A stretch of DNA of 64,000 bases from Melieria omissa (taxonomy: Eukaryota; Arthropoda; Insecta; Diptera; Ulidiidae). The position numbers were made by a program, and so were the translations under genes. The notes under the pieces were generated by a model that saw only the letters and a program-made list of their open reading frames with translations, was not told the DNA's origin and made no database searches. Shown one piece after another: positions 32,851-43,757 of the stretch. The stretch is taken from assembly GCA_963971225.1 (NCBI GenBank), contig OZ020270.1:22641689-22705688 (forward strand), written 5' to 3'. Positions within the stretch are counted from its first letter, which is position 1, and every line of letters starts with the position of its first letter.

Positions 32851-34863
32851 CAGTGGCGTCCCCAGGATTTCGGGAAGGGGGGGATATGCAAAAAATTCAG
32901 TTTAACGCCATTTTTATACTTTCATCTTTGCGTATTATTTTTAATACATGTTGAATAAAATTGTACATACATACATATATGTATACATATACTAACATAA
33001 ACTTCTTAAAACAAAAAATTCAAGTGACATGTATTTTTAAGTCATAAAATCCCAACCAAAAAATTCAAGTTTGTTTTAAGTTATGACATTTCGAAAACAA
33101 TTGCTAATAGAATTACGAAAAACTCAAAAGACGTATTTTAAAAAGCACACCAGCTATGTAAAAGAAATCAAACATTTACAAAATGTATGACGTTCTGAAA
33201 TTTAATTATGATAGAGGTGACCATGTTTCCATGTTTACCCGCAATTCACCAAAACTATGTAAGTGAATTTTTTTTTAATTTCAACAGCTGATGCAGGGTT
33301 GGCATGAAGCCTGCGTTTGATTACTATTTTGGTAAATAGTCGACACTTTTGGGAACATTGAAAATACAACTATTCTGCGAGAACAAATGCAATGCTGATT
33401 TTTTTATTCATTTATTCTTAACCCTTCTGCGGGTATCCGGTTCTGGCCAGACCATATTGAACTTTGGATCCACTTTAGTAATGTTGTAATTAAGCTATCG
33501 AGCTCAAATTTCATGATATCCTTAACTGATCCTTTCTAAGCACAAAACCCAAAACCATGGCTTGGCCAGACCATGGTGTATTTTCATACAAATTTGCCAG
33601 TTATTTTCAGGTTTTTTTTGTTATTTTCGACGTAATTATTGTCAGAATTGTTTATAAATATTTTTTTGTTTTATATATATATTTTCAACTAGGTTTTTCC
33701 ATCTGACCCGTTTTGAAGCACTTTTTTCGTGCCATCCCGTTAATAGTGACGAAAATTAGCTGGCGCAAAATGTACCTGGTCCAAGTCTTTTTCGTTCGCC
33801 TTGGCTTTTATTTTCTTTGGGTTAATAAATTATAATTTTTGTTGGAAAATAATGTTGGAACATATTCAAAATTAATACTTATCCATTTTCCAATTCGATT
33901 GGGTGTTTTCTGTGACAGAGATGAAAGGAAGAGAACGCTATTTTGAGAATCAGGTGGACATTGTTTTTGAACTTCGACGCTTGAGTTAAATCAGAGAGGA
34001 AAATCTCTAAAAAAATTTCCTTAGCAATAGCGGAAACTAATGCTTTAGAGCAACGAATTTAAGATATTAAATAATTTGCTGCGAGAGGCAATAATAACGG
34101 TGCTGCCAATTTCACGCTTTCATTTGACCCTGAACAAAACGAAGTTTCTGATACTGATAGAAAAAATGGTCGGTTTAGATAGTTCAATGTGAAGATAGCA
34201 ACGACGAAGGCGACAAGGAAAACGATATCCGGCCAGTTCAGCATGAACAACAACATGTAGAGCATGTTTTGCATATTTTTCTTTGGCAAAGCAGTTCATA
34301 ATTATTAACAGTGCAAGGAATCCAGAAATATATATATCAAAACCCGATTTGTATGTGTCGAATGTAAAATCTCAATGTGGTTTAGTCATGATACTGCATT
34401 ATATTGTTGAAATAATTGCATTGGTCAAGCAGCTGAAGTAGATCCATAAGTAACGTATTTTACATTTATACATTTTTTTTATTTTTTTGCTTTACTGCCG
34501 TATTTTTTTAATTTCAAAATTAACTCATTAAAGTTGAAACTCGCTATTTACTTAATTATTCTAGTATATTTTCACCGTTTTACGTAAAAATAATGTAGAC
34601 AAGCAAAAGAAATCATTATATTCACACTTTCTGGTTTTTGTATATCCTTAACAACAATCCTCGACTATCATCTTGTTTACATTATGGTCTGGCCAGATCA
34701 TGGGAGGTTCAGTTATTAGGTTTTAAGTGGGTGATTACAGAAGCGATAAAGCAAATAGTAAAAATGTTTCACAATTCCATATTGCTATAGCAAATTGCAT
34801 AAGTGAATTCTCCGACCAAGGGGGGGATCTATCCCCCTAATCCCCCCCCTGGGGACGCCACTG
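32851..34863. mobile_element. hAT-type non-autonomous element (family B, copy B) inside mariner copy 1
   Basis: Termini CAGTGGCGTCCCCAGG and CCTGGGGACGCCACTG, with a perfect 8-bp duplication ACTGTCAC (32843-32850 and 34864-34871). Runs such as GGGAAGGGGGGGATATGC and CCCCCTAATCCCCCCC lie just inside. 2013 bp, no recognisable transposase; the 76-codon minus frame at 34059-34289 has no domain. It contains an extra TTAA-flanked block absent from copy A (33422-33985). Confidence 0.9.
33422..33985. mobile_element. Probable TTAA-inserted block in hAT copy B
   Basis: Copy A (19490-20402, reversed) is continuous where copy B has 564 extra bases bounded by TTAA at 33418-33421 and 33986-33989. The left end reads CCCTTCTGCGGGTATCC; the right end, reverse-complemented, CTCAAGCGTCGAAG, only weakly similar. 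The comparison supports an insertion; family assignment to piggyBac-like elements rests on TTAA alone. Confidence 0.55.
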
Positions 34864-35077
34864 ACTGTCACTGAAACGGCGATGACAATTCGTTAGGCAC
34901 TGTCCACACTCACTTTAAAGGCAGTACCATCTATGTATTTCAACCAGCCTCAGCCGGTACAGCCACCTATCGGAAAACGGCGGAAGCAAAGTTGTACACC
35001 TGATATGTATATTTCATATACTATGTAGTAAAGTATATGTATTTAGTTATATTTTTTTATTTTTGTGCCCTTCAAAG

Positions 35078-36230
35078 CAGGGGCGTAGCCAGAACTTGGT
35101 CATGGGAGGGGTTTTAAAAAACATTCTTTGCCAATTTAGCAAACATAACAATTGATGAACCAAGTTTATGGTGACGATCCTTTATCCCTTGGCAGAGTTC
35201 ATGAGTGGTACTCGCGATTTAAAAACGAATGCCAGGACATAAATGATCCACCGCACATTTCATCAAAACTTGGCGGTAATTGGATTTAACTTCGCTTTAA
35301 TTATACCCACCCGGGTGATCTTTTTCATTATTCATGTTCAACATCTGCCAGAGTATTTATCCAATGTAGTTATTATTTTGACTTACTGAACAAATTCGAA
35401 AGTACATAGTTTTCAATAACATGAGCAAAACAAATTGTTTTGGAAATATTATTCATGTTTTTTGTTATTTTGTATACCAAACACCTACACGATCCCAGGC
35501 GCTTCCGCCACAACTTTGAATAAAACTCACACAATTTTTCTTACGTACGTCAGTATGTGTTCAATAGGTCTCAGTGCACATTTCCCCTTTCAAATCTATC
35601 TACGTGTTCAATGAACCATTTGGAAAGAAATCTTCAAATATTTTTGATAGTCGCAAAATAAATCTTTAAAGTTAGGCTTTTTCCCGAAAAACGGACTATC
35701 ACGATTACAAAAATCTTTTGTAAGGCGAAAGTTAAGCATCTCAAAAACATAACATTATCGCATTTTAACTGAACAGTTTGGCTATCAAAGGACGCCATCT
35801 CATCCATAGACAATTGTGACTGATTTTTGGACTAAAAGCCTTATTTTAAACATCAACCACTTCTCGTTTTCAACTGATGCGGCATGGTGCGACTTTCACC
35901 TTAAAAAAACGAAGGCGTTTTGAGGACGTAGAAGCCATTCAAAAGGCTTGTACCGACACCCTGAAGGACATTTCAGCCGACAATTTAAAACCCTCATTAA
36001 ACATGCTTTTAGATCATGCAAATAGCTGTACTGAGCCTGAGGGAACTTTTTAAAAATATCATATCGGTTTCACCAAAAAATTTGTTAATATTCTTTTAAA
36101 AGTTTAAAGGTGAAAAGATCTTCTTTGTGGAAACGTATATACCATGCATAGTGATTGAAAATTTTAAATAATTATAGGCCTTGGGGGGGCGGTTCTGACA
36201 CCCAAAACCCCTCCCTTGGCTACGCCCCTG
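35078..36230 (-). mobile_element. Non-autonomous hAT element (copy 3), 1153 bp
   Basis: Termini CAGGGGCGTAGCCAG and CTTGGCTACGCCCCTG, flanked by a perfect 8-bp duplication CTTCAAAG (35070-35077 and 36231-36238). It is collinear in reverse with copy 1 (2998-5758 minus its nested element) and carries the same mariner fragment. This copy fixes the true length of the family because nothing is nested in it. Confidence 0.92.
35850..36052 (+). pseudogene. Captured mariner transposase fragment (in hAT copy 3)
   Basis: Corresponds to 11320-11535: CDFHL, then ending in a FEDVEAIQKACTDTLKDI-like run and SLNMLLDHANSCTEPEG before a stop, with small deletions (the KKEFANKK part is shortened). Non-functional passenger sequence. 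Confidence 0.6.
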
Positions 36231-36612
36231 CTTCAAAGTAATTTCTCTCAGATATAATACACCTGTGCCAGCGCTTTTACAATCCCCAAAGCACTTCTGA
36301 TATGTGTTTTTTCATCTCCTCAATTGTGGTGAATCTCCATCTTTCATTGGTCTTTTCAGGTTTCGCAGGGGCTACTGCGCTAAATGCGATGGCTATGCCA
36401 TGATCACGGAGTTATCTTTCGGCCAAAAATCACAAACCAACCATCACAAGCCAAAAACAAATTATATATGCAAAATGGCTGACACTGTCAACCTATGTTA
36501 TGTTGCGGAAATGCGTTCCAACATAACAACGTTCACGAAGTCCGTGAAATTTGAAGTCACATTTTTTAAACATCCATTTATAAATCTATGTAAAAGTAAA
36601 TATACATATGTG

Positions 36613-36904
36613 TAAATATAAATATAAATATAAATATAAATATAAATATAAATATAAATATAAATATAAATATAAATATAAATATAAATATAAATATAAA
36701 TATAAATATAAATATAAATATAAATATAAATATAAATATAAATATAAATATAAATATAAATATAAATATAAATATAAATATAAATATAAATATAAATATA
36801 AATATAAATATAAATATAAATATAATATAAATATAAATATAAAATATAAATATAAATATAAATATAAATATAAATATAAATATAAATATAAATATAAATA
36901 TATA
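36613..36904. repeat. Hexanucleotide microsatellite (AAATAT)n, about 48 units
   Basis: An almost uninterrupted array of AAATAT/TAAATA units of about 290 bp, with two small irregularities near 36823 and 36840. It produces artificial long reading frames (Tyr-Lys repeats on plus, Ile-Phe repeats on minus). No gene. Confidence 0.98.
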
Positions 36905-36939
36905 TATGTAAGTATGTGGCATTTAGATGTTCTGATATG

Positions 36940-39880
36940 AGACGTTAAAACCGATTTCCAGAAACTTTAATCGTTTCGAAATCCCACTTCAACGACGATT
37001 TACTTCACTTTCTGCTGTATTTTAAATCGATGACTTGTTTGGCTTAGGAGCTAAATATGACCTAACTTGGCCAGCTTTTTAAAAATGTTAATTCAAAATG
37101 TTAAGGTCAGCGACAAACCACCAAAAAGCTAACAACATCGATGCCGAAGTGAGACTTTGAAAAAGTATTGTCTTTTTCGAAATCGTTTAACTGCAGTTCG
37201 TTTAACGATCTAAAATACGGCTAGTTTTCACCAGGGTTTAAGTGGGTGTATGTCAATTGTCCACAACTTCTTCATTCAGAACCCCATCTCCAATTATTTG
37301 CATCCTTACAGAACCAACGTAATGCGGCATTCCTTGCTCTCGTTATAGAAATGCATCATACAAATTACACATTTATTTAAATCGGCAGTAAGTCAAGGGT
37401 TAAATTGCCACTATACCCACCGTGAGTGTTTGTCGTTGACCAGCAACTGCGTGACGCTCCGTAATCCAACAGGTTGAATTGAGTCGACTTAAAGCTTTTT
37501 TGCTGGTTCGAATCGTAACCTCAAGTGTCGCACGGTTAACGGTTACCGTCTTCACTTCCGAATCAATGTGTTTGCATGTGTGGACGCATTGCTCGTTATT
37601 TCCTTAAAGCTCTTTTTTGCAGTAATTTTAATTGCTTCAAAAATTTATTTAAAAAAATCTCAGTTAAGCCTTTTAGACATTTTGCTAAAAAAATATATAT
37701 ATACATGTATTAAATTTTTCCAGTTGAATAGCTCGTTTATGTATATCGCACACTTTGAGTATTGAAAAGAAACATTTTTTGATGATATTTATGTTTGTGT
37801 TTATTGTACAAAGTCAAACGCACAAAATTAAAAACTTTCAAATGAAATTGAAAAAGAAAAACTTTTTGTCTGTATATTTTTTGAAAAACTATACTGTTTT
37901 AATTTAGTTTTATTTTATTGTATTTTGTTTTTAATAATTTTACTATTTATAAGAATCAATTATACAACATAATTTTTTTGTTAAATATTACTTAGTTTTT
38001 TTTTTACTTTAAAGTTCAGTATTGAATTTATTTATAATCAATGAATTTATTTTTTGTATAATTCATATTTTAATAATATACTTTCCTTTTTTAATATTAT
38101 TTTTTAATTTTTTTAAATTTTCACTTTTTTGAATTTTATGCATATTTATATTTATTAAGCTTGTTTACTTGTTTTTAGTCTTTGGTTATTTATTTAGACA
38201 TTTTTGTGAATTGTATAGTGCATATATTTTGTGGTCTATTTATCTAATTTTTTAAATATTTGATATCATATAAAAGATTTATTTAACATTTTTAATGTTT
38301 GATAATTTAAAAAATTTTAATTAAAAAAAAATTATTTTAATTTGAAATTTGTATTTAGGGACGCTATTGTTGTTTTGTAATTCAAATCTTGGGGTCTCAG
38401 CTTTTTTACACACTCTATGAACTGTGGTATTTTAAATTTGTTAAATTTGGCTGTGTTTTTTATTTTGTTGAATTTGCAATAGCCTCTAACTATTTCTGCA
38501 TATATAAAAGCATAATTTTTTTATTTTTACACCTTTTATTTCTTTTTTATTCTTTTTGTTTTGCTAGACAACTAAAATGGATGTAACGCCCACGGGCCAC
38601 AATTTACCAGTAACAGGATTTTGTGTTTCGTTCATTTTCAATTGCTTGAGTTAATCGTTTGATTTAAAGTGTCCATAGGTATCTGTTTTGTCATTAATTT
38701 CACGGTTTTTTAGTTTTTCATAACTTTTTATAAATTCAATCACCAAGAAGTTAATAAAATATCTTTTGTCATAGTTTTCACGTTATATCTTATTTTGACT
38801 TATGTTATTTTAAATTTACTCATTAAGGAGTTAATATGAATATATTTTTTCGATAATTTCACATTTTGTTTTTCTTTATTTTCTTAGATTATAGTTTTTT
38901 ATATCTCACTGTAAATTCAGGCACAAATCATGTTCTCTGTGTAATTATTAGTTTTAGCTTTTACTACTACTTTTATTACTTAAAGAAGTTTTTTTTCCAA
39001 TTTTTCTATTGATTCAATATTCATATTTTTTAATTAGTTTATATGACTTTTTTATAATATTTAATATAATAATAATAATAATAAATAATATTCATTCATA
39101 AGGTCTGAAATCGTTGTTTTGCTTTGTTGACGTCGCGTTGACGCGTCGTCATTGTGCGCTTTGTCCGTTCTATACAATTTCCTTTTTGTAATGCTTTTTC
39201 ACATGAGGCTCCTAAAAGTAATGCTTTTTTTATCCCATAGTATTTGCTTGCAACACAATCGAGGCCACTCTCAAAAACAATTTCTTTGCAGTTACTTTTG
39301 CTTTAATTACTGACAGTAAATAAACATTGTCAATTGTTATGTCTTATTTCTCATATTTAATTTTTCTTGTTAAGTCCTATTTTTTTGTGCAATTTAACAT
39401 GGTTTATTTATTTAAATTTGTTTTATTGAATTTATAATTTTTTAATTGTTTTATTACTGTTTTTTATTTAATTATATTATTATTTTATTTTGCATTGTGT
39501 TATTTTGATGTATATTTGTATATTGTTTTTTAGTAAATAAAATATACAATAAAAGTACCGTTTTTTCAAAGAATATTTTTCAATTTCGTTATTCCTTTTT
39601 TCAATTTGTTCGTTATTGATCATAAATATTTTTATTCAATGTATATATTTTAAATTTTTGCAACGACACTTGCTTTAATCACTTGTTTTGTTGCATTCGA
39701 ATTGTTGTGGTTTGTGTTTTGGTTGTTGCTATTGCTATGAACCGAACTCTTTCGAAGCTAGCAAATGAGAAAATAGCGCTATTTGACAGTATTGGGACTA
39801 TTTATTTTTTCATCTTCGTTGCAATTGTAATGTTTGACTGTTGCTATTGCTATTATGGATTTTTTTTGTTTATATTTAAG
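36940..39880. other. Strongly AT-rich sequence, no gene seen
   Basis: 37800-39660 is T-rich with poly-T and ATTTTTT runs and a short (TAA)n tract at about 39065-39090. Short ORFs (37568-37765, 38389-38586) are hydrophobic translations of T-rich DNA. 36950-37200 carries the old dispersed repeat text. Confidence 0.4.
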
Positions 39881-40370
39881 CCAACAACAGTGGACGGCGG
39901 GCGCTACTGGCCGCTGCTATTACTCGGTGTGCCTTGTCCGTTTTCCCGGCGCTTTCTGCCCAAAAAACACCGTGCGCATACGCAAAGATCTCGAGTCAAA
40001 CTACCTGCGCAATAAAATTAATTTGAGCCTGGCTTACTGCGTCGAGCCGGGTCTGGTGTGCACGATGGCAATGCAGTGGAGTGGAGCGCCAGTAGCAGTG
40101 GAGACTCCATCTCGTTCCGCTTCGTGTGCCGCATACGATCGCGCTTTTCGCTCTGAGGTTGTTGCGACGACTCGTTCGGGCCTCGTTTCGTTCGCGTCGG
40201 CCGGTTAGCCAGATCGCCAACGGCAACACCGGTTCGTCGGCGACTCCCCGTGCGCGGCGGCAGCCGCACCCTGCAATGAGCGCGGTTCGATTCGGCTCAA
40301 GCCGCTGGCTCAACTGGCAGCTCACATTGAGTGCATGGGGCGATCAATGGCTGGCTGACTGACTGACTAA
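39881..40370. other. GC-rich island in AT-rich surroundings
   Basis: About 490 bp clearly richer in G+C and CpG (GCGCGGCGGCAGCCGC, GTTCGCGTCGGCCGG) than anything for 2 kb on either side, ending in a (GACT)n run at 40358-40374. Overlapping ORFs on both strands (39834-40208, 39996-40325) have no domain. It could be host exon, promoter or 5' UTR sequence; I cannot decide. Confidence 0.3.
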
Positions 40371-40379
40371 CTGGCTTGT

Positions 40380-41240
40380 TGTTGTTATTGTTTTATTAAC
40401 TGATCATTTCCCCTGCTTTTCCTGCCACTCAATTCACCTCCCGCCCCTGACTGGAGCTCTTGAGCGAAAATTCGCTTCCGTCTGACACTGTCTCAGTGCT
40501 GCTAGGTTTCTGTCACATCAACGCCAGCTAGTGATGGTACCAAGTCAGCTCAACACATTATGGCGAAGTTAAGAGAGGAAACGAATTTTCATTTCATTTA
40601 TTTAGAACAATATACATTAAGTACAGAAAGAGGTATATTTAATTGCACAATAATCAGAATTAAACTTCATAGTAAAAAATCGTAAATCTATCAATTACAA
40701 AAGTAAGTAATTACAAACTAAATGTGAAATAAGTAATAATAAATATTACAGAAAATACATTCTTATATGAGTACAAAGGAGAAAAGTAAAGAAAGTAACA
40801 AGTAAAAAAAAGTAAAGAAAGTAAAAAAAAAAAGTAAAAAGTAACGATTAACTGAGAATAATGAAGAAGAAGATGTGGCAACCCATCGCCAACAACATTG
40901 ATACTTTATAATTAGAGTGACCTAAAATACTAATAACTTTTTGCTCTATAGTTGTTTCTGTTTAGCCAAGCTCTTGTGACTTCAGGAACTCAATTCCAGA
41001 CTCTGGTAGCGTTGTCGAAAAAAGTGCGGATGTTGTCAAGAAATTGTGCCAAAATGCTGACACAAAATACGTCCTTTGGAGTTGCCTTAGATGTGTCGTT
41101 GCCTTACTACGTCCAGAACAGACCATAGCGTTTCTAGAAATAATTGCAATGCCTATAGCTTCTAAACAAGAAGAGCTAGTGGCCCAAGGTATAGAGCTGC
41201 TTAAAACCTTCCTCAACCCTTAGGTGTTAACTAAAAAGTA
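40380..41240. other. Degraded sequence upstream of a LINE relic
   Basis: 40580-40860 is A-rich (AAAGTAAAAAAAAAAAGT type). 40960-41220 gives only stop-filled frames on the plus strand. It may be the decayed 5' part of the LINE that follows, but no motif proves it. Confidence 0.3.
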
Positions 41241-43757
41241 AGCTAAAAAATTAGGCGAGATTCAGAAAACTGCTGTCTGGACAACCTCAATGACAAGTTT
41301 AATCCGGAAGGACGACGGCGACTGTACGAATAATCCAGGAATCGGTTAAGGCACTTCTTAACGTGCATTTTTGTTGTTATACAAACGCAACGAACTTTGA
41401 ATCTCCTAGTGTTCAGGCGAGCAGTGAACCGCCAGGCACGGTTACACCTGACAGACTCAAGTGGGCTATTAACGCGTTTGCACCATTTAAGTCACCAGGT
41501 CTCGATGGTATATTTCCCGCCATGCTACAGCAGGCCATTGCCCTCATAGTACCATCGATAAACAAAATTTGTAGGGGTTGCTTAAGGTACAACGGTATGC
41601 CGGACGCCTGAAGACTAGGGAGAATTGTCTTTATACCGAAGGCAGCAAAAAGCAGCCATCTCTACTTAAAGGACTTCCGGCCCATTAGTCTAACCTCCTT
41701 CCTCCTTAAAAACGCTAGAAAGATTTCTAGATATGCACATCCGAACAGCAATAGGGTCTGAAGGCATATCAAAATGCTAACACGCATCCCAAAAGTAGAT
41801 CCACGGAGACTGCACTTCGATCACTCGTTTTTAACATAGAGAGGAATATGCTCTGGCAGGACGTTGTGACATAACCGGAGGGCATTGAAGCTCCTGGAAT
41901 TGATAGTGCCGTCTTTCTATGGACAAAGAATCTTGAGTTGTAGAAGGATAAGGGCAGAATGGAACGGTGCTGTCGCACTAAAAGAGGCGCACAGGGGAAC
42001 ACCGCAGGGAGGGCTGCTCTCCCCGCTACTCTGGCTGTTAGTAGTCGACAAGATCCTTAAGCATTTTGAAGGCAAGGCACCTAAGCTAATAGCATATGCT
42101 GACGACATAGCTGTAGTTATAACGGGCAAATTCCTCTCTACTCTCAACGACATTATGAATGTTACTCTAAAAACGATCCACAACTGGCCAACAAAGGCAG
42201 GCCTAGAGGTGAACGCAGGAAAGACGGACATGGTTCTTTTTACTAAGAAATACAAAGTTCCGTCGTGGGCGCCTCCGAAACTAAACGGGATTACCCTTAC
42301 ACTCAAACCTCACGTCAAATACCTAGGAGAATTATTGGGTAGCAAATTGCTGTGGAAACCCAATGTGGAGGAAAGGGTGAAAAAAGTCCTAAACGCATGC
42401 AAAAAAATTGCTGGGCAGTAATTGGGGCATTTCTCCTTCACTCATTCAATGGGGTTTTACAGCGATCGTAAAGCCAGTGTTACTCTAAGGTGTCCTGGTG
42501 TGGAGAAATGCGGTCAGGAAATCCACATATCTCAAGCCCCTGGAAAGGGTTCAGCGTCTCGCCGCACTATATATAACGGGAGCCTTAAAACCACACCTCG
42601 GGCAGCCCTCAACACGATACTCAACCTGCCACCTATAGACGTTTTTACTGAACACATGGCGGCTAAATCCGTTAGTAAACTGAGGGCCATAGGGCAATAC
42701 AAAGAAAGCTTTGTAACGGGAGCCTTAAAAACCACACCTCCGGCAGCCCTCAACACGATACTCAACCTACCACCTAAAGACGTTTTTGCTGAACACCTGG
42801 CGGCTAAATCCGCTAGTAAACTGAGGGCCATAGGGCAATACAAAGAAAGCTTTGTAACGGGAGCTTTAAAACCCACACCTCCGGCAGCCCTCAACACGAT
42901 ACTCAACCTGCCACCTATAGACGTTTTTACTGAACACATGGCGGCTAAATCCGTTAGTAAACTGAGGGCCATAGGGCAATACAAAGAAAGCTTTGTAACG
43001 GGAGCCTTAAAAACCAAACCTCCGGCAGCCCTCAACACGATACTCAACCTGCCACCTAAAGACGTTTTTGCTGAACACCTGGCGGCTAAATCCGCTAGTA
43101 AACTGAGGGCCATAGGGCAATACAAAGAAAGCTTTGTTGGACACGGCTCCATAACGCGTTCACTAACGACAGAACTTGACTACATGACACCGATCTTAAG
43201 ATTTGAAAAAGTGATAAAGGTCACTATCAAGAAGGAAGGATGGCAGCGAGGCTTGGAACTTCGTGCATGCATAATCTTTTAACGTATTCACAGACTGCTC
43301 AAAAATCAGTGAGTGTATCGGAGCGGGAGTATATTGCTCTAATTTTCATATCAGGCAATCCTTGCGACTACCCAACTTTTTTCAACCAACCCAACTTGCT
43401 TCGATTTCCTGCAACGTAAAAGGAACAAGATTCGTACTAACTCTCCCGAGAATAGACTGCAGAGCCCTGGTAGGCGCACTATCGGGACTTTGCCTAGTAG
43501 CATAACAAATGACGAAAGCTGCAGGAAATGCATGGAGGTGGGCAGCAGAGAAACTCTGGAACACCTATTATGCCAATGTCCCGCCATCTCTAGAACTCAC
43601 CTGACGTACTTAGGAGCGGCGACCTTTGAAGGACTAGAACAGGTTGAGACCTGAATCCTAAAAGACCACTACTTTAATCGCACCTAAACGGAACTCCGAC
43701 TGGCATCGCTAAGGACACAATAAGGTCTATGCGTGGCCTTTCTGGCAGCCAGTATAA
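41241..43757 (+). pseudogene. Non-LTR retrotransposon (LINE) reverse transcriptase relic
   Basis: Plus-strand frames in order: APFKSPGLDGIFPAMLQ (41470), FRPISLTSFLLK near 41676 (other frame), HRGTPQGGLLSPLLWLLVVD (about 41986) and AYADDIAVVI (42091-42120, the catalytic YADD of the palm), then the thumb region to 42420. After a stop the frame resumes with a region normally single-copy that is present four times (42573-43137), then a C-terminal Cys/His block (CRKCMEVGSRETLEHLLCQC, 43530-43577). Stops and frame changes are many. The motifs fit the jockey/LOA/R1 assemblage of insects; I cannot place it more closely. It ends near GGCAGCCAGTATAAC at 43757. Confidence 0.85.
42573..43137 (+). repeat. 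Four tandem copies of a 141-bp unit inside LINE ORF2
   Basis: Units start at 42573, 42713, 42854 and 42995 (spacing 140, 141, 141), each beginning TAACGGGAGC and encoding PPAALNTILNLPP, DVF.EH.AAKS and SKLRAIGQYKESF. Units 1 and 3 share variant residues (I before DVFTEHM, SVSK) and units 2 and 4 share others (K before DVFAEHL, SASK), so the array looks like a duplicated pair. Unit 1 lacks one A in the KT codons. All four remain open. Confidence 0.95.

Larger units (their letters stand above)
31697..35003 (-). mobile_element. mariner element, copy 1, split by a hAT
   Basis: TA at 31695-31696 and 35004-35005. Inverted repeats TCAGGTGTACAACTTTGCTT and TCAGGTGTACAACTTTGCTT (reverse complement of the right end), continuing through CCGCCG. 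A hAT (32851-34863) with its 8-bp duplication sits in the 5' untranslated part. Without it the mariner is about 1.29 kb, the usual length. By eye it differs from copy 2 at only about ten positions in the first 1.15 kb. Confidence 0.92.
35031..36400 (-). pseudogene. mariner-family transposase C-terminal relic, split by hAT copy 3
   Basis: On the minus strand from about 36395: EKTNERW (other frame KRPMK), FTTIEEMKKHISEVLWGL, a stop, KRWHRCIISERNYFEG, reaching 36231 and resuming at 35070 as GHKNK. This is the C-terminus of a mariner-type transposase of a lineage different from the Mos1-like copies (compare the WKKRWHKCI type). The hAT inserted within its final codons. Confidence 0.6.

Noticed and set aside
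36578..36940. 110- and 114-codon ORFs on both strands
   Set aside because: They are translations of the AAATAT array (Tyr-Lys and Ile-Phe repeats), not genes.
42532..43152. 206-codon minus ORF with repeats
   Set aside because: Antisense shadow of the LINE tandem repeats.
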